Of a DNA stretch of 64,000 nucleotides, positions 1 to 11,097 are shown piece after piece. The translations under genes were made by a program, and so were the position numbers. The first letter of the stretch is position 1; every line of letters begins with the position of its first letter. The notes under the pieces were generated by a model, which saw nothing but the letters and a program-made list of their open reading frames with translations, had not been told where the DNA came from and did not search any database. Location: contig KB307841.1 of assembly GCA_000328365.1 (NCBI GenBank), positions 1-64,000 on the forward strand, given 5' to 3'. This stretch comes from Capitella teleta (taxonomy: Eukaryota > Annelida > Polychaeta > Capitellidae).

Positions 1-156
1 CTTCTCGAAGGGATTTTTTTTTGCAGGTTTTGATTAATGTGAGTNTGACACAAGGTATGCAGACCTCCTGGCCCTATTTATCTGTGCTAATTTTATGCCT
101 ATTCATGATTTTGTCTCAACCTGTCCTAAATGATTTGATTACATCATAATGTGTAG

Positions 157-1175
157 TAGGGCTGGGCGGATATTGCTTTAACACGGATACACGGATAACG
201 GATATCCGTGTTACTAATATCCGACGGATACGGATACGGATATTTATGCCCAAACACGGGAGCATGCACCTGCAGCGTAATGGCCCAGCGCCTGGCACAC
301 GCTGTGAGCGCAAAAGCCACGGTCTACCTGCAGCAGTTAAAGACAAGCGACCTTGACCTACTGCTTGCTTCTTGTACATTTCTTTTATCAAAACGTTCAG
401 AATGAGTTTCAAGAGGCATCGCACATGCAGACAGCTCGCTTGCCTGTCGATTTCACAGAGGCGGATTCCTTATCAGCGCAGGCTATTATTTTCCCCAACT
501 TCACAGTCGCAGAGTATAAGCCCAAGACGGAACGACAGTAACGTTTCACTTTGTGCTACAGTGTACACTTTCAATAAACATGATTTGGAAATGTACAAAC
601 TTAGTAACTTCGTGAGGCGCAAGTCAGTTCATAACTTCATGGCAATTATTGTTCTATAGAAAGTTTGAAATAATTCAAGTCGCAAGATCGCCAAGAGCGG
701 GCTAAGGCATACGTACTAGTCTGTATTAACTGTTCAATTTCAAACATGGTCGAGAAAGTGATGAAATTCAGTGCTGTTTGTGGTTCACACGAAAACTGCA
801 ATTGACAAAGCTGTCACGTGTAACGGTGTTGAAAAATAAGTACTAAAGGAGATAGTCAACAACGCGTGTTACGTCACTTTTGCTTGATGACTGAAGAGAT
901 TCAAGGGCATAGAATTGTGTTTATTTAAAACAAATCAGAATTAGCGCATTGTTGACATCGTGTTATCTTGTAATTGACATCGCTCAGCTTCAGTGAGCAG
1001 CGCTTGTGTGCGGAATGGCTGTGCGCTACGCTCACTGTGCGCTCGAAACAAACACTTAAAATTTACACTATCCGTGTTTAACTATCCGTGTTGAAACACG
1101 GATCACGGATAGTACTGAAAACCCCCAATATCCGTGCTGTCACGGATATCGGATACGGATATCCGCCCAGCCCTA
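157..1175 (+). mobile_element. Non-autonomous hAT-type DNA transposon, copy 1 (in PSMD11 intron)
   Basis: The ends are perfect 17-bp terminal inverted repeats, TAGGGCTGGGCGGATAT and its complement. They are flanked by an exact 8-bp target-site duplication ATGTGTAG at 149-156 and 1176-1183. An 8-bp duplication plus TAGGG-type ends is typical of the hAT superfamily. Both subterminal regions (about 100 bp each) carry clustered ACGGATA/TATCCGT motifs, likely transposase-binding sites. No transposase is visible in about 1 kb; the short open frames inside are not recognisable. It lies in the intron just before the first PSMD11 exon seen here and ends 78 bp before that exon's acceptor. A second, near-identical copy lies at 10040-11089 in the same orientation. 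Confidence 0.92.
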
Positions 1176-1253
1176 ATGTGTAGTCAGGGCAACCTAACTG
1201 TACACTGTTTGCTATCACTTGGTTGTGCCTTCTAAGTCTTGTGTAATTTGCAG

Positions 1254-3078
1254 TGAAGCGGGATGTAGACTCGAACAATGAAGACCTCGTTAAAGCTAAG
1301 GAGATGGCCATCACTGAATTGGGTGCCCTACTGGCTGAAACTGGCCAGGGTCAAGGTGAGCATTGAGTAATTATTCTTCAAAATACATATATATTGCTAC
1401 CCAACAGAGCTTGCTGGTCTGATCAAATTCACCCGCCCCTTCCTGGGTCTCGTCAGCAAAGCCAAAGCTGCAAAACTTGTCCGTCATTTGGTTGACCAGT
1501 TCTTGGATATGGAAGCATCTACAGGCAAAGAAGTGAGTAACAATGCTGAGCTAAAAGTGTGACTGAGCTTATGTTGCAGGTTGAGTTGTGTCAAGAGTGC
1601 ATTGATTGGGCCAAAGATGAAAAGCGAACATTCCTGCGACAAGCCCTGGAGGTTAACGACCCATCATTCCTCACATCGGAGCTCATTCTTATCTTATTCA
1701 TTCTAATTTTCTGCAGACACGTTTGATCGCCCTGTACTATGACACTGAGAACTTCACTGATGCCCTTCAACTTGGTGCTACTCTGCTCCGAGAGTTGAAG
1801 AAACTCGATGACAAAGCGCTCTTGGTTGAAGTTCAGCTGCTGGAGAGCAAGACCTACCACATCCTTGGCAACCTGCCCAAAGCCAGAGCCGCTTTGACCA
1901 CAGCTCGCACAACTGGTAACGCCATCTACTGCCCCCCAAAACTGCAGGCGGCTCTTGATCTGCAATCTGGAATTCTACATGCGGCGGATGAGAAAGATTT
2001 CAAGACGGCCTTTTCCTATTTCTACGAAGCTTTTGAGGGATGCGATTCAGTTGACAGCCCCAAGGCAGTGCAAGCGCTCAAGTACATGCTCATGAGCAAG
2101 ATTATGCTAAACTGGTCAGTAGGCATTATGTACTCAGCGTATGCATGCTTTTAATACCGACTTCTTTAGTGCCGATGAGGTCCAGTCGATTGTCAGTGGA
2201 AAACTTGCTCTGAAATACAGTGGTCCCGAAGTTGAAGCTATGAAAAGCATTGCTCAAGCCAGTCATAAGCGCTCTCTGGCTGATTTCCAAAAGGTCAGAA
2301 TTTTCTTGGTTCACAATTCAATCTTCTTATAAAATTAAATGTGCCTCATAGACGGTGAAGCAATACAAAGTTCAACTGGAAGATGACCCCATCGTCAGAG
2401 CTCATCTTGATTCTCTCTACGATAATCTTCTTGAGCAGAATCTCTGCCGGCTTATTGAACCTTTTTCTCGTGTTCAGGTATGCGCATAGAAAGTGCAGAG
2501 CAATTTTATATTTGTATGGTCAATTTCAGGTTGAGCATGTCGCTAGTTTGATCAAACTTCCTCTGGTGAGTTTATTTTCAAATTGTTATGCAATCAATTT
2601 TAATTAATGTCTTTTTAGGACACCGTTGAGAAGAAATTGTCTCAAATGATTCTGGACAAGAAATTCAGCGGTCAGTAGTCAGAATTTGATCATTGGTCAA
2701 TCTCCTGTATCTTTGTTTACCATTTTAATATTTTTAGTCTTTTATCCTTTTAAAACTTTTATGAGATAACATGGCGCAAATGTTTTTATCGGAATTCTAT
2801 TTTTGCCGATGATTGCCTGGATTTTGTTTCTAATTTTCTGTGGCATTTACTTTCTACCGTTGAGTGTGGCCACCAAATACTGCTAACTAAAAACCCCCAT
2901 TCTGCAGTAATTGATACTTATGGTGTATTTTGTAGGTATTTTGGATCAAGGAGAAGGAGTTCTGATTGTGTTTGACGAAACCACGGCTGACAAGACGTAC
3001 GACACTGCGCTTGAGACCATTCAGAGTATGGGCAAAGTGGTCGACTCGCTCTACGACAAGGCTAAGAAACTCACATAA
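1254..3078 (+). CDS. PSMD11: 26S proteasome regulatory subunit PSMD11/Rpn6 (5' end outside window)
   Basis: Scaffold subunit of the 19S lid that clamps the lid to the base and core particle. Nine exons are read: 1254-1355, 1408-1532, 1580-1651, 1717-2114, 2170-2293, 2352-2477, 2530-2565, 2619-2670, 2936-3078, all with GT-AG borders and consistent phase. They give 392 residues from the split Val codon to the stop, equal to residues 31-422 of human PSMD11. Signature stretches are [49 protein letters not shown] and the PCI-domain end ILDQGEGVL...[13 protein letters not shown]. The helical-repeat N-terminal solenoid fills the first half and the PCI/winged-helix part the last third. The first roughly 30 residues must lie upstream of the window. 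Introns are short (36-265 bp). No canonical AATAAA follows; an AATATA variant lies near 3130. The gene converges on MED24. Confidence 0.96.
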
Positions 3079-3129
3079 ACTGACCATTGTACTTTTTGTG
3101 TTGCCACGAGCGCTGTATTTCTATGGATT

Positions 3130-3180
3130 CAATATATATACTGATGTGAAATATTTTGTCATATTTTATAACATAAGTTA
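3130..3180 (+). terminator. Probable PSMD11 poly(A) region
   Basis: About 50 bp after the PSMD11 stop there is an AATATA hexamer (non-canonical poly(A) signal) followed by T/GT-rich DNA. No AATAAA occurs before the transposon that starts at 3244. This is inferred from position and composition only. Confidence 0.35.
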
Positions 3181-3243
3181 TGATCATTTTATTGGTCTGC
3201 AATGGAAATATTTCTTGCACATTTTTGCCATAAAAAAAATGCA

Positions 3244-4213
3244 CAGTATAATCTCGATATGTCGAACTCCTATAACCCGGAAAGCTCTGTAGCTCAAACT
3301 CTAGAAGTTAACTCAAATATCAAAAATTATGCATACAGTACCTGCGAATAACGAACAGTGCTGGATCCACGAAAAAGTGTTCATAGTTTGATGGTGTTTG
3401 TTAGTCAAGGTTGGGTAAATTTAGGTCACTATGGTAACTCATGCTAGCTTTGCATCAATTCAGCAATCAACAATAACAGCAATGAAGTATGTTTATTCAT
3501 AGTTTATTGAATCATTTATCTTTCAATAAAATCTGTAATAAGTTAATCTCCATCGATGGAGCTGTAACTCTACGCCATCTCTTTGAAACACGCGTCGTCT
3601 CAGAGCGTGAGACGGGGGCTTCGCCTGCGACTCCCCCGCTGAGCCAGCGCTCGCGAGTCGGCATGCGAGTCGGGGGAGCTTGCTTCTGCTTGCTGCATTA
3701 ACTTTTAGCGCTCTCGAGTGACCACGTGCTTCCTCCAAATTATTATCTCAACGACGATTGTCTGATTTGACAGGTTAAAGTTAAGCCCTGCCCATTGACC
3801 CGCTACAATTGACCTCACCCAGGTTTTTTTTGGGTTTTTTTCAGTTTTCTACTGTGTAAACATAATTATGACCGCAATTTATTCTCGTATGAAGTGCAAC
3901 ATAGCATACATATCAGCCTTAATCATTTTAAATAACTTACAAGCCTTTAAAAACCACCCTTCAGCAGAGGCGTAGGAACGTTCCCATACTTGGGGGGGCC
4001 CAAATTGAAGGTAATGATAGGGGGACACTTTCACCGCTTCGATCGCGGCGTAGCCACACTATGGGGGTCCGGGGGCATGCTCCCCCGGAAAACATTTTGT
4101 TATAAAGAGTGAAAAATCCATTTTCTGAGCACTTAATTACTAGAATTTAACAGATTATCCTAGGCAGATACATTCGACGGTCCCTTGAAATTCGACATAT
4201 CGAGATTATACTG
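3244..4213. mobile_element. pogo/Tigger-like (Tc1/mariner superfamily) non-autonomous element
   Basis: Inverted ends CAGTATAATCTCGATATGTC (3244-3263) and the matching GACATATCGAGATTATACTG (4194-4213) bound about 970 bp. The right end is followed by TA, the expected target dinucleotide; the left flank reads CA, probably a mutated TA. The CAGT start and 'TCGATATGTCGAA' style recall pogo/Tigger ends. No transposase frame is visible. Inside is a GC-rich patch (3560-3700) and, at 3965-4110, what looks like another old repeat (GGCGTAG and GGGGGTCCGGGGGCATG motifs). It fills almost all of the space between the two convergent genes PSMD11 and MED24. Confidence 0.7.
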
Positions 4214-4321
4214 TATATACCGGTATAACATCCAATTTAGGAATTCATTCTACTGGTTATTTCACTATTCACCCAGCCTTAGTTCCAAATATCAAGAACA
4301 AGGTGCTTTTGTTTCTCACAT

Positions 4322-4327
4322 TTTATT
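4322..4327 (-). terminator. MED24 poly(A) signal AATAAA
   Basis: On the minus strand an AATAAA hexamer lies about 190 nt beyond the MED24 stop codon (4513-4515), followed by a short G/T-containing stretch. It is the first canonical signal after the stop, so it most likely sets the 3' end of the MED24 transcript, about 110 bp from the transposon at 3244-4213. Confidence 0.6.
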
Positions 4328-4512
4328 CATACTTCATAATAAGACATACCTAGAGCATACAAAATAATCACATGACCCTAACATTACCATAAAATCATCC
4401 ACAGTAACATAATCGTTTGTAATACACATAACAATATAATGCAACACAGTTCAGTCAAAACAACGCCTTCCAGTGCGTTAACATTCACACAATCACTCAA
4501 ATAAAAATAGAG

Positions 4513-7500
4513 TTATGATTCACAAATAGCAGGAGCATTCTGAGCTCTGTAACGACTGCACAGGAACACATTGTGGACAGCTACTCTGCGATGTTCACTT
4601 TGCTCCAAGTCCCTCAACTTGAGAAGAAAACTCAAGTCAAATTCCCCAGGCATCGTAAGAAGGAGATCAGAGACCTGAAGTATGCAAAGAAAAATCGATT
4701 ATCAACACAAATAAAATGTAGAGAACTTACAAGAGAAAGAGGCAGAGTTTTACGAATGAGAGAGAAAGTTTCCTTTGGTGATTTGACGGCCAACTGTAGC
4801 AAACTGAGGAGGAAGCAGCTTCGTGGGCCGATTGAACATGTTGATAACGCTTTGCTCAAAGAGCTGAACAGATTGCCTGGAGAGAGAATAAAAATATAGA
4901 AATATGGAATTAATCTGTATGCAGAGTATTACATACCCAGAGAAGTGATGAGAGCATCTTTAGACGTAGGGCTCACAAAAGGAGAGTAATCCTTGGTTGA
5001 GTTGAAATCTAAGAAATTAAAAGAAAAATTGCATAGTTTATCTCGATAACTTATAAATAAATAAAACAACATATAAGCGAAAAAAAAAAAAGAAAAAAAA
5101 AACACGTACCATTCAAAGTGAAAGCATCAGATGAAAGCGAAGAGGGAGAGTGATCAGGCAAGCGGGCGACTTTGGAGGCGGGAAGATCATCATCTTCAGA
5201 ATCCTGAACGCAAAAAAAAAAAAAAAAAAAAAAGATAAACAAGGTATATTTTAATGTAAAAGATACTCACAGAGAGCTCCAACTGACTGCGGTCTCGTTT
5301 CTTGCCCCTCCTGAACTGAGGTGCGCTGGTTTTCTTCAGAGAACGAGCCACGTTTATCGCCATTATACACAGGGTGGCGAGCGCCTTTCCCCTCGGATCG
5401 GACAGCTTCTGTGAGGATCCATTGGAGAGGAGGAGTTGAGGCAGCGTGTCGTTGAGAAGGGCGTCCGTGCATCCCTCAATATCTAAGTGCAGCAGCGCGT
5501 ACGTCAGGCCAACCGAGGAGCTCAAATCTTCCGTGCGATCATGGGTCAGCATCTCCTGCACTAGATGCCACACAAACCAGTTGTGGCCTCCAACTTTGAG
5601 CATATGATCCAAGCGTTGAATTAGCTCGACATCAGCGCAGCCTTTGGTGAAGATCATCTTCACGCTATCCTGCAGCACTTCCAGAGTGGCTGTGGTCGTG
5701 GGCAGGGGGGAGCGGGTGGCGGCTGGAGGCAGGAAGTCGTGAGCAGATCCAATGATACTCTGCTGCATCAGGTGCGACCTCTCATTATACAACTGACTCA
5801 GACTGACATCCTGCGGCGGTTCTGCCACCATCAGCCAGCGCATCATCTGCAGAGGTTTCTGTCGAGCGGGCTGCTCACAAATGTTGGCGTGGGAGCAGAG
5901 CCAGGTGCAGGCTACGACCGGCAGGCAGCACATGTGGCTACGGACACTAGTCATCAGCGCCTGAGATGAGAAAAAAGAAGAGAGCAAGGTTTAAGGAGTT
6001 GAGAGAGCTGCAGACCAACCTTCACTCTGTCTTCATTGATCGCTTGAGCTTCCCATGCGGTGAGAATCGCCTGAATGACAAACGGCATGTGGTGAATAAC
6101 CTCGCTCCACTTGGTTAATCCGGTCTTCAATTCTCCCGCCTTCAGCTGCCCAATCAGCATATCAACCTTGCTCTGATCTGGCGGCTGCTGAAGCACAGCT
6201 GATTTGAAATGCCCGTTCTCAGGCAAACACCGAGTGACCCATTGCACAAACAATGAATTCACCGCTTCAGGTGATGAAAAAATAACCTGATAAAGAAAAG
6301 AATCAGTATCGATCAGGATGAAAAATAAAGTGACCTCTGAGCGATAGAGCATGGCGATATGACACAGCATCAGGAATGAAATGTCAAAGAGGAGAGCGCG
6401 GGTCTGGGCTCCTTTGGGAGACTCCCCAGTCGATTGACGAGCAAACTCATTCAATCTATGGATTAAATGTTATCCAGAGTTTAACCAGGGAATAATATAT
6501 GCGCATACCTAATGAGCTTCATGGCAAAACTCTGCAATTGGCCAGCAGCCGCAAACGCCGTCATGATCAGTTCAAAGCTTTTCCCAGAGAGCATTCCCGA
6601 ACACACGCCAAGGAGTCCATCTTGAGTTTTAGAGAAATCAGCATCCAAAGTCTTGAGGAGGTTGAACGCTGTCTGCTCAGCTCTGAGAATGAGCTGCACA
6701 CACGGCTGGTTAGCGGCTCCAGTGTTCTGATCAGGCTTCTTGGGTGAACACTGTCGCTCGGTGTGTCTCCGTGCCTGGAGCTGCTTGACTTGAGGTTCAC
6801 TCAAAAGCTTCAGTTTGGCAAGTTCAACAAACAAAAACTGCAAGCATTCAGTGCTGAAAGAAAAGAAGCCTCAGAATCATGCTGGAGTAGCAGAGCAGAA
6901 ACACTCACTTGCACTTGGTGTCCACCAAATCCAAGAGAGGAACGTAACGCAGCACCATTTCCATCGCTTGGTAAACGGTCGTGTTGGCTGGCTCATTGCT
7001 CTGCTTACTCAGACTTTGTAAAGCTTTCGGCAGCTGAATGATAGAATAAAACGTATGCATAAAACAACCAGGAATTCCTCTTCAAGCACTAACCTTGAGA
7101 TAAGTAAGAGCTGCCCATTTGAGTTCTTCAGGCTTCTTTGCTGACTGTATCAGTCCCATGAAACTTGATCTGATAAGTTCACAGTAAACGGTTGAATCAC
7201 TTAACCCCTAAATTAGGAAAAAATTATTGATATTTCATTCAACACATTTTCTTTTTATTCAAATATAAAAATTAAATTGGAATTGAAACAAAACTAACCT
7301 GAGTGTGCTGAATGCAGAGGATTTCCTGAACAAACGAGGCCAGAGTGTTGGTTGGATGGAGAAGAGCTTCCACAGTGAGCAAAACATTGATAGAAACGTT
7401 CATTGCTTGATATGACACGTTGAGGAGGGGACCCGTGTCTGACATTCTGCTTGGCTCCCATACTTCATTTGCTCTCAAACTGTGATCAATCATTTCAATT

Positions 7501-8481
7501 TTAGAACCCAAAGGAAGAAAAGACCCAGAAATTCCTTACCTTTTGATAGTTTTTAACACAGCAAGCAATTTCTCTTGCAGATCCACCGTGAACGTGCTGT
7601 TGGTCTGCACCACGCTCACCGCATTCCTCAGCTTATTCTCAACTTGGTTGATTTGCTCCCAAGTTTCTAGAAATTTAAACCGAATTAAACGATAAAATTT
7701 GTAAGGAAAGCTGTTCCAACGTACCCTCATCCTCTGCTTTAGCAATGATAATCAAAGAGCTGGTGACGCCAGACTCCCACGTACTCGTGATTGCGTCGCA
7801 AGCGTCCTTCAGGAGGGGCCTCATTTTGATATCATTTGATGGAAGTTGAAGCAGAGATTTCTCGGTGAGGCACAGAGCCCAGTGCATAATGCGCAGTAGT
7901 ACGCTCCCCAGTTCATAGTCCGGGTCACACCCGCCACCAGTTTGTCTGAACATTCAAACAAATTAATCGTGAGTTGATATACAAGACATGATAATAATTG
8001 AATCTACCTGATGCTTTTGATTATATCACTGGCAATGCGCAAAAGGCCTTGCAGACAGAGGGGTTTATCCATTTCTGTGTAGAGTACCAGTGGTTTCAGT
8101 GCGCTGCATACGCGAATAACCTGTAATTAAAGATAATTTTATTAATTTAAATTTCCTCATGGCTTGGAGAACTCACCCCAGAAAGAGCTGCATGCAGATA
8201 GATGTCAAACAAGATCTTATTGGCAAGCCCTCCAATCAAAGCATTTTCCAGTAAGACATCTGAATGGAATTATAAAGTATTGTTTTATATTCATAGTTAA
8301 TATTCAAAACAAAAATCCTACCGGCCAGATTATAGGAATCTCCCGGGAACTCCTTAGGGCTGTTTTTGGGCAGCCATCTCTTGAACTTGACGCTCCATTC
8401 TGGAGGTGCCCACCGCTCTCTCCAAGCACGCACAACATGCGACACGATGGTATCGGGATCAGATTGATCAGCAACAACCAT
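4513..8481 (-). CDS. MED24: Mediator complex subunit 24 (MED24), complete
   Basis: Tail-module subunit of Mediator, which relays activator (including nuclear receptor) signals to RNA polymerase II. Sixteen exons in transcript order: 8481-8322, 8259-8177, 8120-8008, 7945-7725, 7666-7540, 7479-7299, 7207-7094, 7033-6909, 6853-6509, 6455-6335, 6286-6020, 5960-5271, 5203-5110, 5008-4937, 4876-4731, 4674-4513. All borders are GT-AG and phases agree, giving 1,006 aa (human 989). Diagnostic matches to human MED24: VVRAWRERW near the N-terminus, EELKWAALTYLK, QLILRAEQTAFNLLKTLDAD, GLLGVCSGMLSGKSFELI and RALLFDISFLMLCHIAMLY. A KKRDR basic patch and acidic DSEDDD follow, as in the family. An acceptor at 8488-8489 precedes the ATG, so a 5' non-coding exon lies further upstream. 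Introns are mostly 40-90 bp; the one before the acidic exon holds long A/T runs. Confidence 0.97.
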
Positions 8482-8489
8482 CGTGATCT

Positions 8490-9429
8490 AGAAAGAAGGT
8501 ACAAGAAAATGATATCCTAGTGATCATATTCAAGATAACTTGAACTTGAAGATGCCTGTGTAACTAGTGTCACTTATATGACCAAATGAGAATATCCTAG
8601 AAATCAGCTTCTAAGAAGACCACTAAGTCTAATGCCTTTACCATAGACCAACGAGTCTTGCTGTAGACAAGACAGTCACGCGCCCACAAGTTTGCCTGAA
8701 ATATCTGTCTGCATAAATGCACTACACTTACAGGCACATATCGGATTCACTTGAGTCACAGCGTTTGCTTGTTGAGAGCCATTGCAAGCATTGCACAGCT
8801 TGGAAAACAATAAAAAATATTCGTTATATACCTAGTTTCAACATTGCACCTCTTATGAACTATTTACCTGAGCGATCGCAGCTACATATAAGAAAATACG
8901 AATTTCAACAAAAGGTCGATGCTTCGGCTAATTTGCCATTTTGTGTTTACATCACATGATCATGTCATATGACTTTCTTCAACAATAGCACGTGGTCGCA
9001 CATGTGTCTGTTTATCAACAATGAAATACTTCCGCAAGCACATTAAATCGTTGTCACCAGAGTTTAATGTTAAATTTCAGGGTAACGATGAGAGAGAAGC
9101 CAATTCAGCGGTATCTTATCTGCCTGTCGCCGATTGTGAATTAAATGACGGCGAAAACAAACAAGAACATGCACATTGTTCAGCTTCATCCAGAATCATA
9201 ACACTCATAATGTTTACGACAGCTATGGTCATAACGTCAGGTGCTCAGGAAATGTGCTATTGTTTACATCTTGTGTGCAGGCTCACAACACTGAAAATTC
9301 ACAACCCGAGCGCTCTCCGTCGGCATATTTATGCTCCAAGAAAAAACAATATGAGCCAGTACCATCATGTCAAACTTACACTAATTAAAACCCGCAACAA
9401 AATATCACTTCATGAAGAAGTAAACAAAC
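8490..9429. other. MED24 5' flank, no supported gene
   Basis: This should contain the intron or leader that precedes the first MED24 coding exon. A 151-codon open frame on the plus strand (9021-9476) runs into the promoter motifs and shows no family signature, so it is not called. Confidence 0.4.
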
Positions 9430-9760
9430 GCCATTTTGCGAGTGACGTCACTCAGCGCATGCGCACTGCATTGTAAACAAGCTCACATGCTTCACTTTCC
9501 CGCTCAAACTTCTCTCACGACTTTCGAATGAAAATGAATAAAATTGTTCATATACTGATTGGTGATGCACAAAATATTGCGTATTAATAATTAATACGTA
9601 TTCCTTTGTGAAGACTCGGTATAAATTACGTGCGCAAGTGCAAGGGAAGATAGGCCGCATGTTGAACTACTTAGCGCGGGAAAATTGTACGCGCATGCGT
9701 GTATGTTTACTTCGCACTACGCAGGCGCAGTGCTCTGGTTTATTTATAACACGTGGAGAG
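9430..9760 (-). promoter_or_regulatory. Likely MED24 promoter: CRE, NRF-1 and YY1-type sites
   Basis: About 1 kb above the MED24 start there is a CpG-richer patch. It holds a CGCCATTTTG YY1-like motif (9431-9440), a perfect 14-bp palindrome GAGTGACGTCACTC containing a consensus CRE (9440-9453), a perfect NRF-1 palindrome GCGCATGCGC (9456-9465), a second GCGCATGCG (about 9690), and a GCAGGCGCAG (about 9722). Such clusters are typical of metazoan housekeeping core promoters. The link to MED24 rests on the splice acceptor just before its ATG, which demands an upstream leader exon, and on there being no other gene nearby. The actual start site is not determined. Confidence 0.6.
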
Positions 9761-10039
9761 CAGGTCATGTGACACAACAATCGGAAAGCGGAGAGAAACC
9801 TGTAAAGTCACTTTTTTTCGTTGCGGATCCATTTTAAGTAGGTTTATGGTACTGGTTTCGAACAAAATTTAGTACCAGCGTCTACCTGGTATGGCTCTGC
9901 AGACGCTGGTGCCTTCATAAATATAATTACAAGCGTGGAATTCTAGAAATCGTGGTTCGCGAACAGGAGTTTAATGCGTTTACCGTACAGCGAGACCCAT
10001 TGGGCTCGCTGTAGTATGTCAGATAGGGATGATCATAAT

Positions 10040-11089
10040 TAGGGCTGGGCGGATATTGCTTAAACACGGATACACGGATAACGGATATCCGTGTTACTAA
10101 TATCCGACGGATACGGATACGACACGGATATTTATGCCCAAACACGGGAGCATGCACCTGCAGCGTAATGCCCCAGCGCCTGGCACACGCTGTGAGCGCG
10201 AAAACCACGGTCTACCTGCAGCAGTTAAAGACAAGCGACCTTGACCTACTGCTGTCACCCTTCTTGCTTCTTGTACATTTCTTTTATCAAAACGTTCAGA
10301 ATGAGTTTCAAGAGGTATCGCACATGCAGACAGCTTGCTTGCTTGTCGATTTCACAGAGGTGAATTCCTTATCAGCGCAATCTATTTTAAGTATTTTCCC
10401 CCAACTTCACGAGTCGCAGATTATACGCCCAAGACGGAACGACAGTAACGTGCACTTTGTGCTACAGTGTACACTTTCAATAAACATGATTTGGAAATAT
10501 ACAAACTTAGTAACTTCATGAGGCGGAAGTCAGTTCATAACTTCATGGCAATTATTGTTCTATAGAAAGTTTGAAATAATTCAAGTCGCTAGATCGCCAA
10601 GTAGCGGGCCTAGGCATATGCACTAGTCTGTATTAACTGTTCAATTTCAAACATGGTTCAAAGTCGAGAAAGTGATGAAATTCAGTGCTGTTTGTGGTTC
10701 ACACGAAAACTGCAATTGACAAAGCTGTCACGTGTAACGGTGTTGAAAAATAGGCACAAAAGGAGATAGTCAACAACGCGTGTTACGTCACTTTTGCTTG
10801 ATGACTGAAAAGATTCAAGGGCATAGAATTGTGTTTATTTAAAACAAATCAGAATTAGCGCATTGTTGACATCGTGTTATCTTGTAATTGACATCGCTCA
10901 GCTTCAGTGAGCAGCGTTTGTGTGCGGAATGGCTGTGCGCTACGCTCACTGTGCGCTCGAAACAAACACTTAAAATTTACACTATCCGTGTTTAACTATC
11001 CGTGTTGAAACACGGATCACGGATAGTACTGAAAACCCCCAATATCCGTGCTGTCACGGATATCGGACACGGATATCCGCCCAGCCCTA
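10040..11089 (+). mobile_element. Non-autonomous hAT-type DNA transposon, copy 2
   Basis: Same family as 157-1175, with identical 17-bp ends TAGGGCTGGGCGGATAT and its complement. It is flanked by a different exact 8-bp duplication, ATCATAAT at 10032-10039 and 11090-11097, so it is an independent insertion rather than a segmental duplicate. It is collinear with copy 1 apart from a few small indels (for example an extra CTGTCACCC-type stretch near 10253) and scattered substitutions. The two copies are therefore young or recently active relative to other repeats here. It carries an open frame of 117 codons (10168-10521) that is not conserved in length in copy 1 and is probably not coding. Confidence 0.93.
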
Positions 11090-11097
11090 ATCATAAT

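Noticed and set aside
26-44. Micro-exon GTTTTGATTAAT between a GCAG acceptor and a GTGAGT donor before PSMD11
   Set aside because: Only one frame is open through it, and joining it to the exon at 1254 creates an immediate TGA; the phase needed (one base) does not fit. An N at 45 also limits trust.
1-8500. A functional cluster of proteasome, Mediator and nuclear receptor genes
   Set aside because: The genes are on mixed strands, with separate promoters and large repeat-filled gaps; proximity is most simply chance.
9021-9476. 151-codon plus-strand open frame above MED24
   Set aside because: No recognisable domain, and its end runs through the CRE/NRF-1 motifs; likely chance.
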